Shown: in pieces, positions 54,982 through 63,879 of the stretch
How positions within the stretch are numbered: the stretch's first letter is position 1
Layout: the number at the start of each line of letters is the position of its first letter
Source of the DNA: Hexactinellida sp. DTS-2022
Taxonomy: Eukaryota; Porifera; Hexactinellida
Length of the DNA: 64,000 nt
Assembly (NCBI GenBank): GCA_028753945.1
Contig: JAPNXP010000005.1
Span: 2,666,001 to 2,730,000 of the forward strand
Reading direction: 5' to 3'
Notes under the pieces: generated by a model
Database searches by the model: none
What the model was told of the DNA's origin: nothing
What the model saw: only the letters and a program-made list of their open reading frames with translations
Translations under genes and position numbers: made by a program

Positions 54982-55486
54982 TACACCAGAAGGCTACTCT
55001 TCTATTATAATTAATTGTTATTATTATTGTTATTTGAACCCACATTATTCTTTATGTATTCTTATCATTGTTGTTAAGCTTAGTGAGCAATAAAAACTCA
55101 ATAGAGAAAATCTATTAATTTACTAGAATTATTTATTTTAACAGATTAATTTCTAAATGAAGTTGAAAACATTGAACTGTATTTACCACTTTATCATCGT
55201 ACACTACTTCATCCATGGTACATTTGATGGTAGGCCTTATATAGAGTAGGCTATGGTAATACGTATTATACGTATACCTTACAAATAATATCGAGCTCAT
55301 GGAATTTGCTTTTAACAACTTTTGGTTTAATCGTTGTTCTTTTATTGTTAATCGACTCGTAGTTTAGTTTGTATAGCACAAATATGATTATTTGCTAGAT
55401 GTTGTATTTCAACAAGAATTACAAATATTCTATTGAATTTACTTCGAAAACATCCCTGGTTGATCATAGATTTAACGTATAACACG

Positions 55487-55911
55487 CAGGGCCGGCTTTA
55501 GGCACAAGCAACCGCGTGGGGCGCCATGATTAGGGAGCGAAAAATTGAGGTCATTATCTGGAAACTGAATTGAACACCAATGTTTGGATCCCCATTTCTA
55601 GTTCTGTTTTTATTTCCTTTGAGTAACAATAGCTTTGATTATTTTGTTTACTTTTAGATCTTGTTATTTAAATTTTATACCCTTAATCAATTTAACTACA
55701 AGCATTGTCAAATAAAAGAGTTAGATAAGTCAAATTTTGTCGCTTCACTGACTATTATACCTAGTATAGTACCCAGATTATTAGAAGATTGACTAGATTC
55801 ACCTTCATGTTAGTAAATTAATTCTAAATTACATAAATTAGTATTTTATGGAAAACTCGGGACGCCAAGATACTTTTGCGTGGGGCGCCGAAAGAGCTAA
55901 AGCCGGCACTG
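55487..55911. mobile_element. hAT MITE, 425 bp
   Basis: The ends CAGGGCCGGCTTTAGGC and GCTAAAGCCGGCACTG are flanked by ATAACACG and ATAATACG (7 of 8). Both subterminal regions carry GTGGGGCGCC. It lies in the foldback right arm. Confidence 0.85.
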
Positions 55912-56106
55912 ATAATACGTACTGGTGGAACGCATATTAAACAACTTAGACTAATAATATAATTTATTATCAATACATAATGAATGAATAGCATTAAACT
56001 CTAGACTGTTTATGATAGAAACAAACTTCAAATTTATCTACCGTTCCTTGTGACACGAACCAATTAACAAATGGTTCTTGACACCCTGAGGCGTTGGTGA
56101 CTTGGC

Positions 56107-56231
56107 GAAAAAATCCAAAATTGCAGCCTGTGCCGACAGCATGTTCCTTTGGAGGCACTATCAATAAACCACCAACAAAATATAGTGCCACCAAAGGAAC
56201 ATGCGTCGGCACAGGCTGCAATTTTGGATAT
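56107..56231. repeat. Long palindrome, copy 8 of 9
   Basis: Reverse orientation relative to copies 2-7 (GACAGCATG arm first). Followed at 56237 by the TGTGCCGACTATACTATAGT micro-palindrome. Confidence 0.85.
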
Positions 56232-57055
56232 TATTACTGTGCCGACTATACTATAGTATGTGGCCCAGTTCTAATCTTACTGCCTTTATTGTATATTATT
56301 ATTATTATTATTATTATTCTTTCTCCGTAGACGGTGCCCTGGGCACACCTTTATACATTGAGTGCTGAAACTTGGCATGTAGGTGCGGATTGACCGTCTA
56401 ATTTGCACCTGGGGTTACGATTTTTGATCAAATAATTTTAACACCTATTCAAACTAATTATGGCTCATAACTTTAAATAATTAATATTGAGCTTGATAAA
56501 TTTACATGTACGGATAGAGAATTAAATTCTACACCTTTTGGCAAATCACAAATGTTCAATTTGGACTAGGTTTGTGCCATAATTGGGGTACCATTCTCCT
56601 GTGTTTCCTCACACTTCAGATTCAGTAAAACTGTTAAATCTAATTCTATTGTTTCAACTTGTAATAATTATATTGAATCTAATTCTATTGTTTCAACTTG
56701 TAATAATAATATTGATTTAACTTGTTAAATCTTACTCTATTGATTCAACTCGCGATAATTATATTGATTTAACTTAGAAATTGCAGCTGGCTTCCATTTA
56801 ATTGTAGTATTACTATACAATGGATTAAATAAATATAACTATATAAGGAATTTGTTGACTTAACTCACTCACCGTGGATAACATTGCTAAAATAAATAAC
56901 TAATAATATAATTTATTATCAATACATAATGAATTAATGGCATTAAACTCAAGATGGTTTATGATAGAAACAAACTTCAAATTTATCTACCGTTCCTTGT
57001 AACTCGGACCAATTAACAAATGGTTCTTGACACCTTGGGGCGTTGATGACTGGGC

Positions 57056-57181
57056 AAAAAAAATCCAAAATTGCAGTCTGTGCCGACAGCATGTTCCTTT
57101 GGAGGCACTATCAATAAATCACCACCAAAATATAGTGCCACCAAAGGAATATGCGTCGGCACAGGCTGCATTTTTGGATTT
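57056..57181. repeat. Long palindrome, copy 9 of 9
   Basis: Reverse orientation, same stem as copy 8. Confidence 0.85.
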
Positions 57182-57720
57182 TATTATTATTTTTATTTTT
57201 ATTATTTTTCTCCGTAGACGGTGCCCTGGCCAGAGCTTTATAGTTGATGGGCTGAAACTTGGCATGTAGGTGCGGTGTTACCGTTTAATGTGCACCTGGG
57301 GTTACGATTTTTTATTAGCAAATTTTGGACACATTTTTAACAAAATTTGTCTTGTCCATAACTCAAAAAATGGTTTACTAGCCCCCAAATTTTTATTTCA
57401 CCATTGGATTCATCTTAAAATTCTGCGTCTGATAGGTGAAGAAACCTTAAAATGGGTTTAATTTCTGCCATAAATGGGGTTTGAAATTTCTTTGTTTACT
57501 CACAATTCAATTTCAGTAAAACTGTTAAATCTACTTCCATTGTTTCAACTTGCGATAATTAAATTGATTCAACTTATAAATTCCAGCTGGCTTCTATTTA
57601 ATTGTAGTATTACTCTACAATGGATTAAATAGAATAAAATAATATACGGAATTTGTTGAGTTAACTCGCTCACCGTGGATATATTGCTCATATAAATATC
57701 TAATAATATAATTTATTGTC

Positions 57721-57990
57721 AGAAATGTGTCCAAAATTTGTTAATCAGGAATCGTAACCCCAGGTGCACATCTGTAACCCACGAGACACCTGTTCTACAA
57801 ATTTGGGTTTTTAGTTTATTAAACTCTGTTCTGTGGAGAGGATACGGACCATTAATAATAATAATGATAGTAATAACTAACCAAGGCACTAATATTAGAA
57901 CTGGGCCACTATACTATACTATAGTCGGCACAGTAATAATAATAATTTACCTAAGCACTAAGACCAATACTGGGCCACTATACTATAGTA
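57721..57990 (+). repeat. Arm-unit tail with two micro-palindromes
   Basis: CGTAACCCCAGGTGCACATC and CTCTGTTCTGTGGAGAGGAT match the end of the unit at 21.8 kb in plus orientation. Two copies of GGCCACTATACTATA..GTCGGCACAGTA follow, like 40696-40790. Confidence 0.6.
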
Positions 57991-58034
57991 TACTCGGCAC
58001 AGTAAAAATCTGAAAAATTAATAGAGCGTAGATG

Positions 58035-58175
58035 TTGCAGTGTATATGCACTTTCGGTGTACATGCATGTACATCAGCTTCTTGGTGTACATGCATGTGC
58101 TGGTGTATATACACTTTGAGATGTCACTTTTAATTAAGTGCATATGCACCAGTGTAAATGCACTGGAAGTATTTA
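58035..58175. repeat. GTGTACATGCA/GTGTATATGCA dyad repeats
   Basis: About eight short palindrome-like words (GTGTACATGCATGTACA and variants with CACTTT between) occur in 140 bp, on both strands. Confidence 0.6.
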
Positions 58176-58439
58176 TTTTAGATAATGGGCTTCTAAAATG
58201 TAAACCTTTGAACAATACTAAATAACAATGTGTTTAATCATATTTATCATATTTCTAGATTATAATCGGCTTATATTAATTTATTATTTGCAATTGTTAA
58301 TATAGAAGTGCTTAGTAAAATATTCTTGTGACATGGAGCTCAACCCAAGAAGACAATCTCCCCTTTAATTCTAAATATCTTTTCTCTATTCCCAACTTTC
58401 AAAATGAAACGAAATATGTTTTTTTAAAGTTGATGCCCA
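58176..58439. other. Unassigned AT-rich DNA
   Basis: The plus-strand open frame beginning near 58328 overlaps the minus-strand relic at 58440 and shows no domain of its own. Confidence 0.3.
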
Positions 58440-58930
58440 AACAATTTCATTTATTGTTAACTAGTAATATAAGGGTACATCTAGAAACACGATATCTAGC
58501 TGCGCCCAAAACTATCTTTTTATTAATTGAAGCATGTTTTTCCCCCATGGTATATACTATTGCATTTTCGCTCTGCTTTTTACAAGGGAATCTGTTTGTT
58601 CTGCATGTCTTGCATCTACAGGAAGAACACGACTCAATCCCTAGTGAGGCCTTGCGCATCGTTGAAAGAGTGCCCTCAACTGTTTCAATAGTGTAGAGAA
58701 CATTGTCTTTTTGTGCAATACAGCCTGTTAATTTCTAGGGCCAATTGAGCTCATCTTGTCAGGATAAGTTATAGGTATTAGAATTGAGTCACCTATCTGT
58801 GCTTGTTTGAATTTTACTAGAATTACTCAGCATCCTCGTATTGAGTTTTTCTTGGCTTCTCTTGATCCCCAATCTCAATTCATTGCACCTCTCATTCTTT
58901 TCTCATATCACAAGCTAAACACCAAACTGA
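58440..58930 (-). pseudogene. KRBA2-like integrase-element protein, C-terminal relic
   Basis: On the minus strand, DSILIPITYPDKMSSIGPRN is followed, after a frameshift, by YTIETVEGTL and SCSSCRCKTCRTNRFPCKK. This order (GD-V-PI..DR segment, then a Cys-rich C-x-C..C-x-TNRC tail) matches the end of KRBA2-like proteins derived from integrase-bearing DNA transposons (Ginger-like). Some Cys positions have changed (TNRFPC), and there are stops. No integrase core could be identified upstream. Confidence 0.5.
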
Positions 58931-59214
58931 GCAACCAAATTCTTCTTAATTAGCATCAGGGTGACCACATATGATGTGTATGTATGACATCCCGGACATG
59001 AATGTGCTTGACTCGTATCTCCCCCATGCCCACATACTGTGCAGTTTATACTATCTGTACTCGTTGATTCGAAATTCGGCGTATTCGAGTATGAATATTC
59101 TTTTGAACTCTGAGGTCCTGCGAGAAAGTTAGTTTCTAGAGTTGTGTCATATAAATTGGCAGTTGACGAACTAGTACTTGCAGATAAGGACTAGAATATG
59201 GGGAACGTGAGTTA
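58931..59214. other. Unassigned DNA
   Basis: Probably more of the flanking transposon relics, but too decayed to name. Confidence 0.3.
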
Positions 59215-59675
59215 TTACATAGTTACTACCTCTGGGTTAACTGGATCTGAAGCTAGATAATCGTTGTAATCGCTCGTATTCTTGTAATTATACCAGATAT
59301 ATTTTCTGTCATTGCTGCAGCACCATCTGTAGTATCCCGGAACATTTTCCCATGGAATTCGGTTTTGTTTAATAAATTTATCTAACTTCAAGACGATTGC
59401 TTCGCCTGTAGTGGACACTCCAACATCCAAACAGCAAGGATATTCCTCCCTGATAGTTTCTGCCTCCAGATCAGTGTAACGAACGTAAGCTAAAAGCTGT
59501 GCTCGACTACTTACGTCAGTTGAATCATCAAGCTGTAACCCAAACCAGCATGTATCTCGCAGTTTTTGGAAAAGTTGATCTTGTGTGTTGAGATTTATAT
59601 CTATCGCTCGCCGTAACATCGTGTCATTGGGCAAAGGGAGTTCCTTCACTCTTTTAAAAAACCCTGAGTGTAATC
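59215..59675 (-). pseudogene. hAT transposase fragment, ZBED5/SCAND3-type
   Basis: On the minus strand the fragment reads LPLPNDTMLRRAIDINL, then LRDTCWFGLQLDDSTDVSS (first catalytic Asp region), AQLLAYVRYTD, TTGEAIVLKLDKFIK and IPWENVPGYYRW, where a frameshift has destroyed the usual CTDGA motif. These match the core of ZBED5/SCAND3-type hAT transposases, a different clade from the hAT at 10198-16289. The N-terminal BED region and C-terminal dimerisation region are missing. It abuts an RT fragment upstream. Confidence 0.78.
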
Positions 59676-60113
59676 TATAATTTGCAAAAAGTAGGCGGCC
59701 TTGAACAGAACCTTGAGGAACACCCAGGGGCGTGATGGCCATACATGGCAGGCGGGAATCCCGCCCGGGCCCCTTCCCCGGACCATCCGGAAAGTTGCTT
59801 ATCGTGGGCCCTACGGGCCCACGAAAAGATTTCAGGCCCTTTTGGAAGATAATCCCACCTGGGCCCCTTGGACCCAGCACGCCTCTGGGAACACACCAAT
59901 TTTTATTTATAGAATAATAGAAAAAGCCAAACTACCAACACTATGTCTTTGGTACGACCATAACATGGATAAAACATTTCCTTTAATACCAAATCTAGTA
60001 TGCAGGGGGTCTGTTATTTTTAAGCGGTCGTGTCAACAGCACTAGACAAATCTATTACGGTATAATTCATATAGCATTACATCCTTTATCAAGAGCACAT
60101 ACTATCTCATTAA
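59676..60113 (-). pseudogene. LINE reverse transcriptase fragment
   Basis: Minus-strand pieces in order: NEIVCALDKG, DLSSAVDTT (like the LSxAFDT motif A of LINE RTs), RFGIKGNVLSMLWSYQ (like GIxGxxLxWxxSYL), and GVPQGSVQGRLLF (the motif B sequence GVPQGSVLGPLLF). A hAT MITE (59725-59887) is inserted at the GVP codons. Frameshifts lie between the first two motifs. There is no endonuclease and no YxDD motif, because the hAT fragment replaces the downstream part. The clade cannot be told. Confidence 0.72.
59725..59887. mobile_element. hAT MITE in the RT motif
   Basis: The ends CAGGGGCGTGATGGCC and CAGCACGCCTCTG are flanked by GGAACACC and GGAACACA (7 of 8). The inside is G/C-rich with GGGCCC palindromes. 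Confidence 0.85.
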
Positions 60114-60127
60114 ATAGTTTAATGAGA

Positions 60128-60546
60128 CAAGGGTGGGGTTGGTTAATCGATGTGAAGTTACGGTTACATTTCATTTTCTCGCCACGGTTAACCGGTTAAC
60201 CGCCCATCCTACTCAATACAATAAATCCTTTATAAAAATTTGATTATACTACAGAATAAGACTCAGATGTATAAAGTATAACCGCATAAGTATATTAACT
60301 AATACATTTCGAGCTTTAGGTAAATTTAAATCAATGTTGTCCAAGAAAATTTATTAGTGGTTTGAGAAATGGATTTAGGACTAACATATTCTGATAAAAT
60401 TCAAAAGATTTTAATACTATATACATTCATTTCCCAATAACTCTGCTGATATTCAACAGACCGGCTAGCTGGTTAATAAAATCTCTAAACGTTAACCGAT
60501 GTCAGCAACGGTTAACCGGTTAGCCAGTTAACCGAATCCAGCCTTG
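60128..60546. mobile_element. GGTTAACCGGTTAACC MITE, 419 bp
   Basis: The ends CAAGGGTGGGGTTGGTTAA and TTAACCGAATCCAGCCTTG are flanked by AATGAGA on both sides (60121-60127 and 60547-60553). Subterminal AACGGTTAACCGGTTA occurs near both ends. Confidence 0.72.
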
Positions 60547-60680
60547 AATGAGAGTTGTTTCTGTCAAATGGTATTTTCTTAACCTGATTGCATTAGCAGA
60601 TCAGTATACTTAGTAGATATGTATGAATCCAGCTGATGTACAATTACCTCCTCAATAAGAAAGGACCATTGGCTAAAGGC

Positions 60681-60939
60681 CAGGGGTTTATCTAGCTGCC
60701 TAACCGGCACTTTAGGTGCCAGTCTGACATCGGTTGAGGTGCAAAAGTGCTTGCAGTGTGATTCCATTAGGCACTTAATTTGGTGCTATGTCTCTGACAA
60801 GATTTTTTATTTTTTTTCCTACAAATTATACCTCATCATTGAATTATACCGTTTTTGTATTATGGCTGACAACTTTAGGTGCCACAAAAATTTAACTTTA
60901 AAAAAAGTTTGGGCCACGAAAATCTTAGATAAACACCTA
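60681..60939. mobile_element. hAT MITE, 259 bp
   Basis: The ends CAGGGGTTTATCTA and TAGATAAACACCTA are flanked by CTAAAGGC and CTATAGGC (7 of 8). Internal GGCACTTTAGGTGCC palindromes. Confidence 0.75.
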
Positions 60940-60947
60940 CTATAGGC

Positions 60948-61469
60948 CTATTGTTAGACATTTCGTAATATCAAGAGAGGCCTTTTTAATGAAGATTTAA
61001 TTATATCCTGTTTTATAGTATCAGGAAAAGTTGCTTGCCTAAATGAGTTATTAACAATGGTAGTAATGCACTTGCTCAGCATTCCAATAGATAGTTTAAG
61101 GATTGAAATAGGGACAAGATCATTGGCACAGGATTGTGTATTTGATTCTTACCTAGATCTTCTATTTCCCTAACAGTTAGAAACTTACATTCACTTAGTG
61201 TTGTGAAGATACCCTAGTACGGGGGAGTTCGTTAAAATGGTATCTTTTAGCTTGAGGGAGAATTTCAATTTTCTGTTTGGAAGGGGCGCATGCATTGTCC
61301 GACAAAATATACTTGCATCTGTCCGAAAGCTCTAGTATGCATTTGTCCGAGATGTGCATTACTTTGTCTGATTTGTATATGTGCTAAGAAAGATTTAAAA
61401 TATTATCATTTCTCTTTTCCATTAGTTGTTAATTTCATTTTTGTGGCTTCCTATATCTTTAACTCTAGC
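60948..61469. other. Unassigned DNA with TTTGTCCGA words
   Basis: 61285-61385 has four spaced GCAT(T/C)TGTCCGA-like words. Nothing else recognised. Confidence 0.4.
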
Positions 61470-62680
61470 TAGAGTTTGGAATCCGGATATTAAAGCTATC
61501 ACTATTTTCCGATAGTGACAGAAACGTGTCCCTAAATGTCACATTTAGCGACATATTTATGAAAAATACTCCATAAAAACACACTTTTATCGTGAATTTC
61601 CTTATAGGGAATAGGGCTTTTTTTTACCTAAATTGTGTTGAAAAACAGCCAAACTTTTATAATATGTCCCTAAATGTGACATTAAGAGACATGCTTTGGA
61701 TATCCGCATAATGATTAGTCGGATATCCGCCTGATATAATTAATAAAGTTATATGTGTAAATCTTTTCCATGGAATCATGTAGTACCATTGATTTAATAA
61801 TATTTTGATAAGATTAAACTACTTTCACAGTCATTTACGCGCTTCAACGTCAGATAATAATTATTTTTTAAACAATTATAGATACTCAACATAGGCATAT
61901 ATTCTTATGCCACTTCATGGATATTGTATAAAATTAACTTAAAATAGCAATGTTGTGAAGTTTAGAACTACTGTATAGCAATATATTTAAAGTCATTTTA
62001 GAGTAGTTTAAACAACCGTCACAAACTATTGGAAGCAATTAAGTCTTGAATATTTTATCCTGTTTTCAAATACTTTTGTGCTGGTCGGTGTATATTGAGA
62101 CAAATAACCACCTGCAAATTTTACAACGTGCACTGTTAACAAACGGAGAGCCGGATATCCGGATAACTAAATGAAATACTATCCGGCATCCGGATATTTA
62201 CGAATGACGGATACAGTCAAACCTCCAAGATCCGGATACCTCCTTCAACCGGGAAACATTTTTTTATAATTACAAAATTAAGTCGCCTTTTTTTGGTTAT
62301 TAGCCCCAGATTTAGTTTATCTTTGCAGATTTGAATGTCAAACATGTTACTAAAAGTAAAATACCCTTATCTGGGCATTAAATATTGGTTTGGATTTGGC
62401 CATATGGAAATTTCGCTACTTTATATACAATTCATTTTCGAAATTTATGAACTCCTTGCGTAAAGTTATATCAATTTTCGTTGATCGGAGGATGCGCATC
62501 AAGCTAGAGTCCCCCTCGACAATAGTTTTGGAGACATCAGACCATAAATACTAGTTGATTATGCAATAAACTATATGGTTATTTCCGAGATCCGGGCAAA
62601 TTATAAGATCCGGGCACCCTCCGGACAAGGCTGCCCGGATAGGGGAGGATCGCCTGTAATTCCAAACCCTACTCTAGATA
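61470..62680. mobile_element. hAT-like element with TCCGGATA repeats
   Basis: The ends TAGAGTTTGGAATCC and TAATTCCAAACCCTA are inverted. The flanks CTCTAGC and CTCTAGA are near-identical. Internally, TATCCGGAT words and a pair of TGTCCCTAAATGT(C/G)ACAT inverted motifs (61528-61690) occur. A pogo-type element has inserted near the right end. Confidence 0.5.
62214..62656. mobile_element. pogo-type element, 443 bp
   Basis: The ends CAGTCAAACCTCCAAGATCC and GGATAGGGGAGGATCGCCTG are flanked by TA. No coding frame. Confidence 0.7.
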
Positions 62681-62799
62681 TTCCTGCATTTATTACAATA
62701 ACCCTTATACCTTCATACCATGATTATTGCTATTTTATTTCTTAATGCCATGATTACTACTTGCTAACAGTTGTCGGACTAAACGATGATTTATATACT

Positions 62800-63224
62800 C
62801 CTAATATTGATTATAAAGCGTAAATAGGCCTAAAATAGTAGAATTTAACAATGTGGAATTTAGTGATTACGTCATCATTCGATAATGAGTCAGCATATTG
62901 GCGATCTGGCGATCGTGTCCGCATCATTAATGTACATGTTCTATTAAATTTTCAGATTTTTCTCTCTTAAAGGGCTCGAATTATGTGCGATTAAGTTAAT
63001 TTTCAGGGTTCTCGTAACGTGACAATGACGTCATAACTTGTCGAGGTGTGACAAATTTTGAGTGGAAACCTCAACTTGTTGGCGGGTGCCAAAAGTTACC
63101 CCTATATGCCAAAAATCACATTTGGAAACCGTCCACTTTCTTCAATCAACTCATCACATACAAACAAATTTATATATATATATATATTATATATACACCC
63201 AGGCTTGTGTTTTATTAGTATAGA
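62800..63224 (-). mobile_element. Helentron-like He2 copy
   Basis: Minus-strand start TCTATACTAATAAAACACAA at 63224, then GGTGTATAT, TTGATTGAAGAAAGTGGAC, TTGGCATATAGGGGTAAC, CCAACAAGTTGAGG, TGACGTCATTG and the AATAGAACATG block, fading near 62800. Its 5' end lies five bases from a P-transposase fragment, so it inserted in that gene. Confidence 0.6.
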
Positions 63225-63228
63225 TGTG

Positions 63229-63357
63229 TACAGTTGGAGTATTTTGAGCAAGTTAATCTTTACTGCTGCTAATTGTTTCTTGCCAATGAAATTAAAAACT
63301 ACAACTCCTCTGTGCTTCAAATAGGTATCGATAAACGTAAATTGAAAAAATTCTCAT
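63229..63357 (+). pseudogene. P/THAP9-like transposase C-terminus, third subfamily copy
   Basis: LSKLIFTAANCFL is followed, after a one-base shift, by NEIKNYNSSVLQ and KRKLKKFS and a stop at 63355-63357. It matches the C-terminal ends of the genes at 7929 (NCFLANKVKNYNS, KRKFKKFH) and 52788. Only the tail is present: a Helentron-like element cuts it off on the left. Sequence 550 bp downstream matches P-type MITE 2, so this copy belongs to that subfamily. Confidence 0.75.
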
Positions 63358-63444
63358 GAATTATTGTTTTCCATTACATAATATTTATTGTTGTTAGCAC
63401 TTAATTTCTTTATATTTGTATCTGAGATTTCGCGAAATCAAGTA

Positions 63445-63614
63445 TAGTATATGTCGGATATAAGCACACCGGTTATAAGGACAATCGGATATAAGAACAC
63501 TGTTGGAAAACAGTTGGCATCTACCCTATATAATTTGTGTCGGTTATAAGAACATGCCGGTTATAAGCACATCAAGTGAAATTCCCGACGATGTCCTTTA
63601 ACCGGCATCCACTG
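63445..63614. mobile_element. pogo-like MITE, 170 bp, decayed
   Basis: The right end GGCATCCACTG is followed by TA; the left end TAGTATATGTCGG is preceded by TA. CGGTTATAAGCACA words occur in both orientations. Confidence 0.5.
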
Positions 63615-63640
63615 TATACTTAATTGTTAAGTGATGTGAA

Positions 63641-63666
63641 TTTGAGAGAGAGAGAGAGAGAGAGAG
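63641..63666. repeat. (GA)n microsatellite
   Basis: About 12 GA dinucleotides. Confidence 0.9.
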
Positions 63667-63879
63667 GAGTTCCAAGACATGTTGTGTTCGTATATGTGTT
63701 GTGTATTACAGTAGTTTAAATGTTTGTATTTTGTATGTAGGTTGACTTATTATCATTAAAATATATTAATTCCAAATAAATGTATGGGTTTATTCTTCAC
63801 TGATATACTGGGTTGGGAAATATTTGACTTCAGATGCACTTAAGTGCTTTTCTTTTATGTTCACTCCCATAAGATTATT

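Larger units (their letters stand above)
49726..55255 (+). mobile_element. P-like DNA transposon 2, 5.5 kb
   Basis: The ends CATAGCCTACTCTATATAAG and its reverse complement (about 70 bp of imperfect inverted repeat including ACCAAGGATG / CATCCATGGT) are flanked by a perfect 7-bp duplication GTAATAC (49719-49725 and 55256-55262). It contains a THAP transposase pseudogene (49980-52788) and, downstream, Helentron-like elements at 52793-54981. It interrupts the right arm of the foldback element: arm sequence resumes at 55920. Confidence 0.92.
55263..57720 (-). repeat. Right arm of the foldback element, outer part
   Basis: It continues the arm beyond the P-like insertion: 55920-57720 reads, on the minus strand, as palindrome-bearing units with CCCAGGTGCA, CCGCACCTACATGCCAAG, AAGCCAGCTG and CAATAGAATTAGATTTAACA blocks. 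Two palindromes are included. 57285-57345 is partly inverted against 57725-57790, marking the approximate outer edge. Confidence 0.66.
38427..57990 (+). mobile_element. Giant foldback-like element with transposase and OTU genes
   Basis: Left arm (38427-42230, plus) and right arm (48465-49718 plus 55263-57720, minus) are built of the same modules in inverted order. The innermost part is two tandem units of about 345-360 bp (41519-42230 and, reversed, 48465-49205) that occur nowhere else in the window; outside these are palindrome-bearing units. The centre (42231-48464) holds a transposase-like gene and an OTU-like gene, both on the plus strand. The right arm is split by the P-like transposon 49726-55255 and a hAT MITE. 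This is the architecture of foldback transposons (Galileo, FB). Outer ends and TSD could not be fixed, so limits are approximate. Confidence 0.68.

Noticed and set aside
58328-58696. 122-codon plus frame as a gene
   Set aside because: It is mostly the complement of the Cys-rich relic on the minus strand, and has no domain of its own.
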